Assembly (NCBI GenBank): GCA_031384695.1
Contig: JANNAV010000012.1
Span: 1 to 21,729 of the forward strand
Reading direction: 5' to 3'
DNA: 21,729 nt
DNA from: JANNAV01 sp031384695
GTDB lineage: Bacteria; Pseudomonadota; Alphaproteobacteria; Rhodobacterales; Rhodobacteraceae
This document shows, in pieces, positions 1 through 6,150 of this stretch (positions within the stretch are counted from its first letter, which is position 1; each line of letters opens with the position of its first letter). The notes below the pieces were generated by a model. It made no database searches. It saw only the letters and a list, made by a program, of their open reading frames with translations, and had not been told where the DNA came from. The translations under genes were made by a program, and so were the position numbers.

Positions 1-75
1 GGTTTGCGTTAGCCATGGGGTTTTCGGGGGGCTGTACGGGGGGGGGGGGGGCGGGCGGTTTGGGGGGGGGCCGTT

Positions 76-1353
76 TTGGGGTGGGCCGAGTTGGGGCTGG
101 CCGAGTTGGGGCGGGCCGGGCCGCTACCTGCGGCGGGCTGGGGGCCAGCGGCGGGGCGGATTGCCGATTGTGTCGAGGCGGCGCTGGTGTTGCCCTTTGC
201 GCAGGGCCTTGCATTCGAGCGGGCGGCGTTCGAGGATCTGCTCGCCTCGCCCGAAGCCCAAGGGTTGCGGCATGCGTTTTTCACCGAGCGGCGGGCGGTT
301 TATCCACCGAAGGCGGTGGCGTCGGTGGCGCCGCCACGGCTGGGCTCGGTGGCGATCTGGGGCGCGGGTGGCGGGGCCGACGATCTGGCGCGGCAGGCGT
401 TGTGCGCGGGGCTGCGGGTGACGGTGGTGGAGTTGGACCGCGCGGTTCTGGTGACGGCGCTGGAGCGGATTGCCGGTTGGCAGGAGGCCGGGGTGGCGGC
501 GGGGCGTCTGAGTGCCGAGGCGCGCGATGCCGATTGGGCGCGGCTGGTGCCGGTATTGGTGGCCGAGGGGCTGGTGGGGGCCGATCTGGTGCTGGCGATG
601 GCCGGGGCGGGGCCGGTGCCGGGGATCGCGGCTTCGGTGCCGCAGATCGTGGTTGGTGGCGGGGGGCCTGTGGGCCTGCGGCCGGGGCCCGTTGGCCTGC
701 AGCCGGGGCCCGTGGGCCTGCAGCTGGGGCCTGTGGGCCTGCGGCCGGGGCCCGTTGGCTTGCAGCCGGGGCCCGTGGGCCTGCGGCCGGGGGCGGGGCC
801 GGGCGATCTGGCGGAACTTTCGGCCTATGCGGATGCGCCGGTGGCGTTGCAGGCGTTGGGGCTGGCCTTTGCGCGGCGGATGGGCTGGCGGGTGGTGTTT
901 GCGACGGGGGCGGGGGGGATCGAGAGCCGCTTGCGCGCCATCGAGGCGGCGGCGGTGGCGGCGCTGGAGGCCAACGGTGTGGCGGGCGACGTGATCCGCG
1001 CGGCGCTGGCATCGTTCGGCTTTGGTGCGGCACCGGTGTTGCCGCCAGTGCCACCGGGGGGGGGCGAGGTGCTGTCTTTTGTGCTGGCGGCTTTGGCCAA
1101 TGAGGGGGGGCGGATGCTGTCGGAGGGGGTGGCGCTGCGGCCCGCCGATGTGGATGCGGTGGCGGTGATGTCGGGGTTTTATCCGCGCTTTCAGGGGGGG
1201 CCGATGCTGTGGGCCGACAGGCGCGGCGCGCTTGTGCTGCGTGGCGAGTTGCAGCGCCGGGCGGTGGCGCATCCGGCACTGTTCACCCCCGCGCCGGTGT
1301 TTGACCAGATCATCGCCGAAGGGACCAGCTTTGCCGCCAGAAACCGGGGGTAA
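76..1353 (+). CDS. 3-hydroxyacyl-CoA dehydrogenase region of a FadB/FadJ-like protein, 5' end disrupted or outside the window
   Basis: The family oxidises L-3-hydroxyacyl-CoA with NAD+ in fatty-acid beta-oxidation. Residues about 28-75 resemble the linker at the end of the enoyl-CoA hydratase half (CVEAALVLPFAQGL, then a FFTERRA-like end). Residues 87-110 hold a Rossmann start with the GAGGGA glycine motif. About residues 275-425 look like two 3HCDH C-terminal helical domains (ESRLRAIEAAAVAALEANG; SEGVALRPADVDAVAVMSGFYP). Between them, at 664-789, lie six GPVGLQP-type heptapeptide repeats. The usual GLHFFxP motif with the catalytic His is not visible and no His occurs in that stretch. This frame is closed by a stop at 10-12. 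G runs of 14 and 9 lie at 38-51 and 62-70, so the hydratase half may continue upstream in another frame or have been lost. ATG at 76 is only the first in-frame start, with no convincing ribosome site. The family is fairly sure; activity is doubtful. Confidence 0.62.
   Translation: MGWAELGLAELGRAGPLPAAGWGPAAGRIADCVEAALVLPFAQGLAFERAAFEDLLASPEAQGLRHAFFTERRAVYPPKAVASVAPPRLGSVAIWGAGGGADDLARQALCAGLRVTVVELDRAVLVTALERIAGWQEAGVAAGRLSAEARDADWARLVPVLVAEGLVGADLVLAMAGAGPVPGIAASVPQIVVGGGGPVGLRPGPVGLQPGPVGLQLGPVGLRPGPVGLQPGPVGLRPGAGPGDLAELSAYADAPVALQALGLAFARRMGWRVVFATGAGGIESRLRAIEAAAVAALEANGVAGDVIRAALASFGFGAAPVLPPVPPGGGEVLSFVLAALANEGGRMLSEGVALRPADVDAVAVMSGFYPRFQGGPMLWADRRGALVLRGELQRRAVAHPALFTPAPVFDQIIAEGTSFAARNRG
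85..114 (+). repeat. two tandem 15-bp units in a G-rich tract
   Basis: The unit gccgagttggggctg at 85-99 is followed by gccgagttggggcgg at 100-114. They sit in the G-rich tract 1-130 that also contains G14 (38-51) and G9 (62-70). In the reading frame of the gene above this gives AELGLAELGRAG-like low-complexity sequence. Confidence 0.8.
664..789 (+). repeat. six tandem 21-bp units, in frame, inside the dehydrogenase gene
   Basis: Units start at 664, 685, 706, 727, 748 and 769. Each encodes GPVGL followed by RP, QP, QL, RP, QP and RP. Units 1-3 and 4-6 form a nearly exact 63-bp duplication: unit 5 differs from unit 2 at one codon (ctg to ttg) and unit 6 from unit 3 at two codons. Because the unit length is a multiple of three, the frame is kept. 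Confidence 0.95.
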
Positions 1354-1359
1354 GGCAGT

Positions 1360-1575
1360 TCAGGTGAGGATCACGCCCACCACCACCATCATCAGGCCAA
1401 TCGCCGAGATCGCCAGTGCCGCCATGTTGACCACCAGCGCGCGCTGCAAGGCGGCGCGCATTTCGGCATCGGCAAGCCCTGCGCGCCGCGCGCGTGCGGC
1501 AAGCACGATGCACCAGCCAAGCGCTGCGACACCCGCGAGCGAAATTGCAGCGCCGATCCAGATCAGCAGGTCCAT
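1360..1575 (-). CDS. small two-helix inner-membrane protein, function unknown
   Basis: A 71-aa protein beginning MDLLIWIGAAISLAG. Two hydrophobic segments (about residues 3-26 and 48-70) flank a short charged, Ala/Arg-rich cytoplasmic-type loop (RARRAGLADAEMRAALQRAL). That suggests a helical hairpin in the inner membrane with both ends on the same side. The frame is open further upstream, but this ATG has a GGAG about eight bases before it and starts directly with the first membrane helix, so it is preferred. The gene converges on the dehydrogenase gene with only 6 bp between stop codons, and is divergent from gapR. I recognise no named family. Confidence 0.7.
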   Translation of the reverse strand: MDLLIWIGAAISLAGVAALGWCIVLAARARRAGLADAEMRAALQRALVVNMAALAISAIGLMMVVVGVILT

Positions 1576-1697
1576 GGGCACGCTCCGCTGTTGTTTGCGG
1601 GATGCGCCTATCGGGTTGCGGCAGTGCTGGCAAGGGTGGCGCAATCCCGCGCCGGAAGGTATCAAGCCCGCAACCAGACCAGCAAAGCGAGACCAGA

Positions 1698-1952
1698 ATG
1701 AGTGATGCCAACGCCGCCTATAGCGTAACCGCCGACGAACTGCGCCAGTTTATCGAGCGTTTCGAGCAGCTTGATGCCGAAAAACGCGATCTGGCGGAGA
1801 CCCAGAAAGAGCTGATGGCCGAGGCCAAGGGGCGCGGTTATGACACCAAGGTGCTGCGCAAGGTGATCGCGTTGCGCAAACGCAAGCCGGATGACATCGC
1901 CGAGGAAGAGGCGGTGCTGGAGATGTACATGGCGGCGCTGGGGATGAAATAG
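1698..1952 (+). CDS. gapR: GapR family (DUF2312) nucleoid-associated protein
   Basis: 84 aa, the normal family length. GapR proteins are alphaproteobacterial DNA-binding proteins; in Caulobacter GapR clamps overtwisted DNA ahead of replication and transcription and stimulates topoisomerases (established knowledge). Family hallmarks visible here are the coiled-coil N-terminal two thirds (ELRQFIERFEQLDAEKRDL, then ETQKELMAEAKGRGYD), the conserved KVLRKVIALRKRK basic stretch at about residues 51-63, and the end EEEAVLEMYMAALG. The frame is open upstream, but the family starts at this MSDANA-type N-terminus, about 12 residues before the coiled coil. The gene is alone on this strand, with possible hairpin terminators just after it. 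Confidence 0.93.
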   Translation: MSDANAAYSVTADELRQFIERFEQLDAEKRDLAETQKELMAEAKGRGYDTKVLRKVIALRKRKPDDIAEEEAVLEMYMAALGMK

Positions 1953-1970
1953 CGTCGCCTGCGGCTTTGG

Positions 1971-2013
1971 GGTTCTGCGCCCGAACCGATCTGCAAACGC
2001 TCCGGGGGAGCGT
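1971..2013 (+). terminator. two small hairpins after gapR, possible terminator
   Basis: GGTTC/GAACC arms (1971-1987, loop 7) are followed by ACGCTCC-ggg-GGAGCGT (1997-2013, 7-bp stem). They begin 18 bp after the gapR stop. There is no T run, so intrinsic termination is uncertain. Confidence 0.4.
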
Positions 2014-2303
2014 ATGCCCGGGTTCGTTGACCATTTGGCCGGAGGCCGTTTGGGCAAGGGAGGCTGGGCAATCGGACAGGTTGGGCAAATCAGGCCGCGC
2101 CTGCCTGGGCTGGCGCACTGTCGCGCCTGCCGGGGAAGATGAGCGGCAAGAAATCGTCCAGTGGACCTTTTCCCCGAAGAACGCCCGTCCCGCCAATCAA
2201 TCAAATGGGGCCGGGCCAGGTGGCAGGCGCGTCCGCCGGGGCGATGGCCGCTTGCTTGATCAAAATCGAATCGGGCGAGAAACAGGGGGCGACGGTCGAG
2301 AGC

Positions 2304-2340
2304 GGATTTCCTTCAATCTGATTCAGATTGAGGGAAATCC
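2304..2340. repeat. 37-bp near-perfect palindrome with a GANTC-type centre
   Basis: Two 18-base arms around a single central T. The left arm starts ggatttcc and the right arm ends ggaaatcc. There is one mismatch (T opposite G at 2312/2332), which would be a G-U pair in RNA. The centre reads CTGATTCAG and so contains GATTC, the CcrM methylation sequence of alphaproteobacteria. Its base composition is AT-richer than its surroundings. It may be a dispersed intergenic palindromic element, a DNA-binding site or a transcript hairpin. Confidence 0.85.
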
Positions 2341-2377
2341 AAGACAAGATCAGCTTGGGAATGTTGCGTGTTGCGTG

Positions 2378-2397
2378 CAATCGGGTGAACCCGATTG
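2378..2397 (-). terminator. hairpin downstream of the D-erythronate dehydrogenase gene
   Basis: CAATCGGGT-ga-ACCCGATTG is a perfect 9-bp inverted repeat, 13 bp past the stop codon of the minus-strand gene. It lacks a clear U run, so it may end the transcript by another mechanism or protect its 3' end. Confidence 0.45.
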
Positions 2398-2410
2398 TAC
2401 GCTACACCCT

Positions 2411-3394
2411 CTAAGTTATCGGGGTGAGCTTGTCTTCGATGTGAGCGGCGATGATCTGATCGAAGCTGGTCTCGCTCCTGAAACCCATGCCCATCGCGCG
2501 CGCGGGGGTGAAGTCTTGTGGCCAGGTGTTGACGAGGGCGGCGATGGCGGGGTCGGGGGTGCGGGTGATCAGGGCGACGGCTTTGGTTCCGGCGGTGGCG
2601 CGCAGGGCCTCGATCTGTTCGGCGACGGTGGCGGAGAGGCCGGGCATGTTCAGGCTGCGCTGGGGGCCCAGCATCGTGGCGGTGAGGCTGGCCGCGTGAT
2701 CGAAAAACCCGATGGCCGAGGCCGGGCTGGTGAACCAGTGGCGGGTGGTGTCGGGGACGGGCAGGTTGGCAGGCTGGCCCACCAGAGGCTCGCGCAGGAT
2801 GTTGGAGAAGAAGCCCGAGGCGGCGCGGTTGGGCAGGCCCGGCCGGATGCAGATGGTGGGCAGGCGCAGGGCTATGCCATCGAGAAAGCCGCGGCGGGTG
2901 TAATCGTTCAGCAAAAGCTCGGTTGCGGCCTTTTGGGTGCCGTAGCTGCTGCGCGGGGTGGTGTGGAAATCATCGGCGATCTGTGCGGGGAAGGGCGTGC
3001 CGAACACCGCGATGGAGGAGGCGAAGATCAGGCGGGGGGTGTAAGGGGTGGTGGCGGTTGCGGCGAGGCGGATCGCCTCGAACAGCGCGCGGGAGGCATC
3101 GAAGTTGATGGCATAGCCGGTGGTGAACTCGGCCTCGGCCTGACCCGAGACGATGGCCGCGAGGTGGAAGATCACCTCGGGGCGGGCGGCGATCAGTTGG
3201 GCGGCGGCGTCGGGGTGCGAAATGTCGAGGGCGAGGGTGGTGACGGCACCTTGGAAGGCCGGTGTGGGCGGGACCACGGTATCGGCCAGCGTCAGGTGGT
3301 GGATGGCGGTGCCGTTCAGGATGCCGCGCGCCGCGAGGTGATTTGCCAGTCTGGTGCCGAGCATGCCCGCGGCTCCGATGATCAGCACATGCAT
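2411..3394 (-). CDS. denD: D-erythronate dehydrogenase (SDR-type NAD-dependent epimerase/dehydratase family)
   Basis: 327 aa. DenD oxidises D-erythronate to 2-dehydro-D-erythronate with NAD+, the first step of a pathway continued by an isomerase, a DUF1537 kinase and an aldolase (established for the family). Visible: Rossmann motif GAAGMLG (residues 7-13), SDR serines SS at 126-127, and the YGTQK catalytic Tyr151/Lys155. The family-typical stretch LRLPTICIRPG-PN follows at about 177-190, then NILREPLVGQ. The start MHVLIIG is chosen because the Rossmann strand begins there; an in-frame ATG 33 bp upstream is possible. The gene lies 58 bp behind two small membrane-protein genes on the same strand. 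None of the other pathway genes is in the window, so the substrate assignment rests on sequence resemblance. Confidence 0.85.
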   Translation of the reverse strand: MHVLIIGAAGMLGTRLANHLAARGILNGTAIHHLTLADTVVPPTPAFQGAVTTLALDISHPDAAAQLIAARPEVIFHLAAIVSGQAEAEFTTGYAINFDASRALFEAIRLAATATTPYTPRLIFASSIAVFGTPFPAQIADDFHTTPRSSYGTQKAATELLLNDYTRRGFLDGIALRLPTICIRPGLPNRAASGFFSNILREPLVGQPANLPVPDTTRHWFTSPASAIGFFDHAASLTATMLGPQRSLNMPGLSATVAEQIEALRATAGTKAVALITRTPDPAIAALVNTWPQDFTPARAMGMGFRSETSFDQIIAAHIEDKLTPIT

Positions 3395-3452
3395 TCTGGC
3401 CCCCATTGGTTTGCCGCAGGGGAACACGGATCGGGGGGCTTTGCCAAGGGGG

Positions 3453-3632
3453 TTATCGGAGCAGTTTTATGCCGCCCCAGATGCAGAGTGCGGCGATGAC
3501 CAAGCCCGAGGACCAGATGGCAAAGAGGGGTAAATACACGCCGCCCTGTAACAGGAAACTGGAAAACACCAGAGAGCAGCCGCCTGTGAGCAGGGCTATG
3601 AGGAAGAGGAAAATGGCACCGATGGTTCGCAT
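3453..3632 (-). CDS. 59-aa membrane mini-protein, paralogue B (TGGC motif)
   Basis: Starts MRTIGAIFLFLIALLTGGCS. The first helix (residues 3-17) ends in LLTGGCS, which resembles a lipoprotein box but has Thr where Leu is normal at position -3. A second helix covers about residues 33-54, and the end is short and basic (KLLR). It aligns well over its first 25 residues with the 83-aa protein encoded immediately upstream (MRTI-F-LI--TGGCS-VF), so the two are tandem duplicates. 24 bp separate them. Function is unknown; the context is the radical SAM/Lgt-like operon. Confidence 0.72.
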   Translation of the reverse strand: MRTIGAIFLFLIALLTGGCSLVFSSFLLQGGVYLPLFAIWSSGLVIAALCIWGGIKLLR

Positions 3633-3656
3633 GGGGTTGGTTCCGGGAGATCTGGA

Positions 3657-3908
3657 TCAGCGGGGGGTGTCTTTGTCGGTCTGGCCAGTGGCGTCTGAGG
3701 CGGGGCGGATCGGCGGATTGGTATTGGGGGTAGGTGGGGGAGCGGCGGACAGTGCTGCCGCCCCCCAGCCTGCGAGGCCTGCGATCAACAGGCTTGGGAA
3801 GATTATGATGGCAGCTGATTTTGCAAAGCCCATGAAAATGAACACTACTGAGCAGCCACCGGTAAAGACGGAAATCAAGGTTAGAAAGGTGGCGGCGATG
3901 GTTCTCAT
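3657..3908 (-). CDS. 83-aa membrane mini-protein, paralogue A (TGGC motif, Pro-rich tail)
   Basis: Starts MRTIAATFLTLISVFTGGCS. It has a helix at residues 3-15, the TGGCS motif at 16-20, a second long hydrophobic stretch at about 21-54, then a Pro/Asn/Asp-rich polar tail (PPPTPNTNPPIRPASD). Its ATG overlaps the stop of the radical SAM gene (ATGA at 3905-3908), a classic sign of translational coupling. It is a paralogue of the 59-aa protein encoded next. The Cys after TGG could be lipidated, bind metal or form a disulfide; the sequence does not decide. Function is unknown. Confidence 0.75.
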   Translation of the reverse strand: MRTIAATFLTLISVFTGGCSVVFIFMGFAKSAAIIIFPSLLIAGLAGWGAAALSAAPPPTPNTNPPIRPASDATGQTDKDTPR

Positions 3909-5338
3909 GGGGCGGGGGCGCTGATCTGGGCGGCGCGGGCGGTGAGGGAGGCCGTGCGGCGGGTGGTGGCGGCGGCGTCGCGGTAAAACAGGTTGTAGGT
4001 ATCGAAGGGTACAATCTTGCCTTGGGGGGTGACGAAGTGGACGCAGCTGCGTTTGACGCGGGCAAGGCAGAAGTTGTGCGGATCCAGAAACTCGACGATG
4101 GCGATGCGGAACATGTTGTCATAGCCGATGTCGGCGGGCACCTCGATTTCGGGCAGGCAGCAGAGCAGCGCCTCGAGCCGGGCGGTGGCGTTGTGGGGGG
4201 CGTTGGAGAGCGAGAAAAACTCGAATATCCGGGCGCGCAAGGCGGGGTATTTCTCGAAGGTGACGGCGTTGGGCAGGGCCTCGATCAGGGTATCGCGCGG
4301 CAGAAAGCCGGTGATCGGCACGACGTTGGCGCCGTTGCGCAGGCCATAGCCGATCGAGATCGATTCGGGGTTACAGGGCAGCGGGATCATGTCGGCTGAG
4401 GTGAAGGGGTTGTCGGCCTCGATTACGGCGCGGCGAATGTCGGAGAGCAGGGTGCGGTTGGCGTTGGCGTCAAACCCCTCGTTGCGGCCCGCGTCCTGGA
4501 TCGGCTGAAAGGTGACGCCGCGCACGCAGGGCCATGTCAGGGCGTGGCTGATGATGGCACCGATATCCTGATCGTTGACGCCTTTCTTGACGGTGGCGAC
4601 AAGGGTGGTGGAGATGCCGGCGGCGTTGAGGTTTTCCAGCGCCTGCTGGCGGATGCGGGTCAGGTCGGCACCGCGCAGGTTCTGATGCGCCTCGGCGCGC
4701 AGGCTGTCGAATTGCAGGTAAACCTCAAAACCGGGTTTCAGGCTTGCCAGTTCGGCCACGAAAGCCGGATCGCGGGCGATGCGGATGCCGTTGGTGTTGA
4801 GCATCAGGTGGCGGATCGGTTTCGATTTGGCCAGACGCAGGATGTCGATGATCTGCGGGTGCAGCGTCGGCTCGCCGCCCGAGATCTGCACAAGGTCGGG
4901 CTCGCCTTCGGAGGCAATCAGGGCGTCGAGCATGGCCTCGACCTCGGCCAGCGTGCGGGTGCCGTCGCGGGCGGGCGAGGAATTGGCAAAGCAGACCGGA
5001 CAGGTGAGGTTACAGTGATCGTTGATCTCGATCAGGGCGAGGCAGGAGTGCTGTTCGTGATCGGGGCAGAGGCCGCAATCATAGGGGCAGCCGTCGTCGA
5101 TGCGGGTTTGCGCGGTTTGCGGACGGTCGGAGGGTTTGATCCAGTCGAGGCAGGATTTCCAATAAGCGGCGTCGGTGGAAATCAGCGCCTTGCTCACTCC
5201 GTGGGTGCGGCAGCGTTTGAGGTAATACACATCATCGCCCTCGATGATCACCTTGGTGGGCACCGGCGCGAGACAGGTTTCGCAAAGCGACACGGTTTGG
5301 CCGTGAAACAGGTAGGGGGCGAGTTTACGCTCGAACAT
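3905..5338 (-). CDS. cysteine-rich radical SAM protein, MJ0619/tetraether-synthase-like
   Basis: 477 aa. An N-terminal metal-site-like region has C19-x2-C22, C43 and H46. Next comes a C84-x3-C88-x2-C91-x7-C99 cluster, then the radical SAM motif C109-x3-C113-x2-C116 (CNLTCPVC). The SAM-binding GGEP is at 154-157. The C-terminal part has further cysteines (C393/C394, C424, C432) in an RVKRSCVHFVTPQGKIVPFDTYN-type context. This order (rubredoxin/zinc-like site, auxiliary cluster, radical SAM core with CPVCFA, C-terminal CxHF) is what I know from MJ0619-type enzymes, whose archaeal member Tes joins lipid chains by radical C-C coupling. Assignment to that superfamily is an inference from motifs; the substrate is unknown. 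Its start overlaps the end of the Lgt-like gene by 14 bp and its stop overlaps the next start by 4 bp. That points to one transcript and perhaps one membrane-associated function. Confidence 0.85.
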   Translation of the reverse strand: MFERKLAPYLFHGQTVSLCETCLAPVPTKVIIEGDDVYYLKRCRTHGVSKALISTDAAYWKSCLDWIKPSDRPQTAQTRIDDGCPYDCGLCPDHEQHSCLALIEINDHCNLTCPVCFANSSPARDGTRTLAEVEAMLDALIASEGEPDLVQISGGEPTLHPQIIDILRLAKSKPIRHLMLNTNGIRIARDPAFVAELASLKPGFEVYLQFDSLRAEAHQNLRGADLTRIRQQALENLNAAGISTTLVATVKKGVNDQDIGAIISHALTWPCVRGVTFQPIQDAGRNEGFDANANRTLLSDIRRAVIEADNPFTSADMIPLPCNPESISIGYGLRNGANVVPITGFLPRDTLIEALPNAVTFEKYPALRARIFEFFSLSNAPHNATARLEALLCCLPEIEVPADIGYDNMFRIAIVEFLDPHNFCLARVKRSCVHFVTPQGKIVPFDTYNLFYRDAAATTRRTASLTARAAQISAPAP

Positions 5339-6035
5339 GGGGGCTCCGATGGGAGTTCCGGCGGATCATGATGAAAGCGTAGGCGAGCAGGCCCGCACAA
5401 ACAAGCTGGAACAGGTTCAACGGGCCTGCGACGCTGGCATAGGGTTTGAGAAATTCGAGCATGAAGCGCTGGCCCGCGTAGGCGGCGACCATCAGATAAA
5501 AGCCGTTGGCCATGAAGAATGGCTTGCGGCGGTGGGCGGCGGTTATGGCATAGGCGAGAAACAGCGCCATCAGGGCGGATTCGTAGAGTTGCACCGGGTG
5601 GCGGGCTATGCCGTCGCCAAAATCATGACCCCAGGGCAAGCGGGTGGCGATGCCGTGGGTGTTGTCGGCAAGCCCGCTGAGAAAGCAGCCGATGCGGCCG
5701 ATCAGCACCGAAACCGGGAAGGAGGCCACGAAAATCAGGCCGGTGCTGGCGGTGATGCCGCGGCGGTATTTGTAGATCTCGATGGCGGTGATAGCGCCTG
5801 CCATCGCCCCCAGAATGGAGCGGCCAAGCCCGGGAAGGCCGGACAGCACGAGGTTGGCGGTGCCAAGGCCAACGCCGCCGATCACTGCGCCTGCGACAAG
5901 GGCCACGGCATAGGGCGGGGTGATTTGCGCCAGCCCCGCGCCGGATTTGATCCGCCAATGATAGGCGGCGAGCGTGGCGGCAAAGGCAAGGGCCGCTGCC
6001 AGCAGATCGAAGACGAGGTGGATGGCGTGGGGCAT
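5325..6035 (-). CDS. Lgt-like (prolipoprotein diacylglyceryl transferase family) membrane protein, divergent
   Basis: 236 aa with about seven hydrophobic segments, as in Lgt. The Lgt signature region is recognisable: IGRIGCFLSGLADNTHGIAT (112-131), PWG (134-136) and RHPVQLYES (145-153), then AGQRFMLEF (187-195). True Lgt transfers diacylglycerol from phosphatidylglycerol to lipobox cysteines. Here the signature GRxGNF has Cys instead of Asn (C117). The segment where Lgt carries its essential HGG motif reads SILGAMAGAI, without His. It is therefore probably not the housekeeping enzyme but a paralogue with a changed reaction or lipid substrate. Its 3' end overlaps the radical SAM gene start by 14 bp. 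Chosen start ATG at 6035; no strong ribosome site is visible. Confidence 0.85.
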   Translation of the reverse strand: MPHAIHLVFDLLAAALAFAATLAAYHWRIKSGAGLAQITPPYAVALVAGAVIGGVGLGTANLVLSGLPGLGRSILGAMAGAITAIEIYKYRRGITASTGLIFVASFPVSVLIGRIGCFLSGLADNTHGIATRLPWGHDFGDGIARHPVQLYESALMALFLAYAITAAHRRKPFFMANGFYLMVAAYAGQRFMLEFLKPYASVAGPLNLFQLVCAGLLAYAFIMIRRNSHRSPHVRA

Positions 6036-6078
6036 TGAGGCTCGGGTGTTGGGGGGGCGGGCGGGCTGGCATCAGCAG

Positions 6079-6150
6079 AGATGCGGCGGGTCAGAGATGC
6101 GGCGGGTCAGGGGTGTGGCGGGTCAGAGGCGTGGCGGGTCAGGGGTGCGG
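6079..6150. repeat. 16-bp tandem repeat, about 4.5 copies
   Basis: Units at 6079, 6095, 6111 and 6127 plus a half unit at 6143; consensus agatgcggcgggtcag. It fills most of the gap between the DMT transporter gene and the Lgt-like gene and overlaps the last codons of the transporter. It would lie in the leader of the Lgt-like/radical SAM operon. Confidence 0.92.

Larger units (their letters stand above)
1953..2410. other. non-coding gap between gapR and the D-erythronate dehydrogenase gene
   Basis: About 460 bp with no ORF I can support. A 60-codon open frame at 2139-2321 (+) has no recognisable features and ends inside a palindrome. The gap contains the gapR hairpins (1971-2013), a strong 37-bp palindrome (2304-2340) and a 20-bp hairpin (2378-2397). 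Confidence 0.7.

Noticed and set aside
15..1103. Open frame of 362 codons overlapping the dehydrogenase gene
   Set aside because: Gly/Ala/Arg-rich shadow of the frame that shows clear dehydrogenase motifs.
2139..2321. 60-codon frame with a GGGGAAG before the ATG
   Set aside because: No recognisable features and it ends in the 37-bp palindrome; kept as non-coding.
1967..3499. Open frame of 510 codons on the + strand
   Set aside because: Antisense to the D-erythronate dehydrogenase gene; Gly-rich, no domain; high GC removes stops.
6079..6150. Array considered as a CRISPR
   Set aside because: 16-bp units directly adjacent without spacers; simple tandem repeat.
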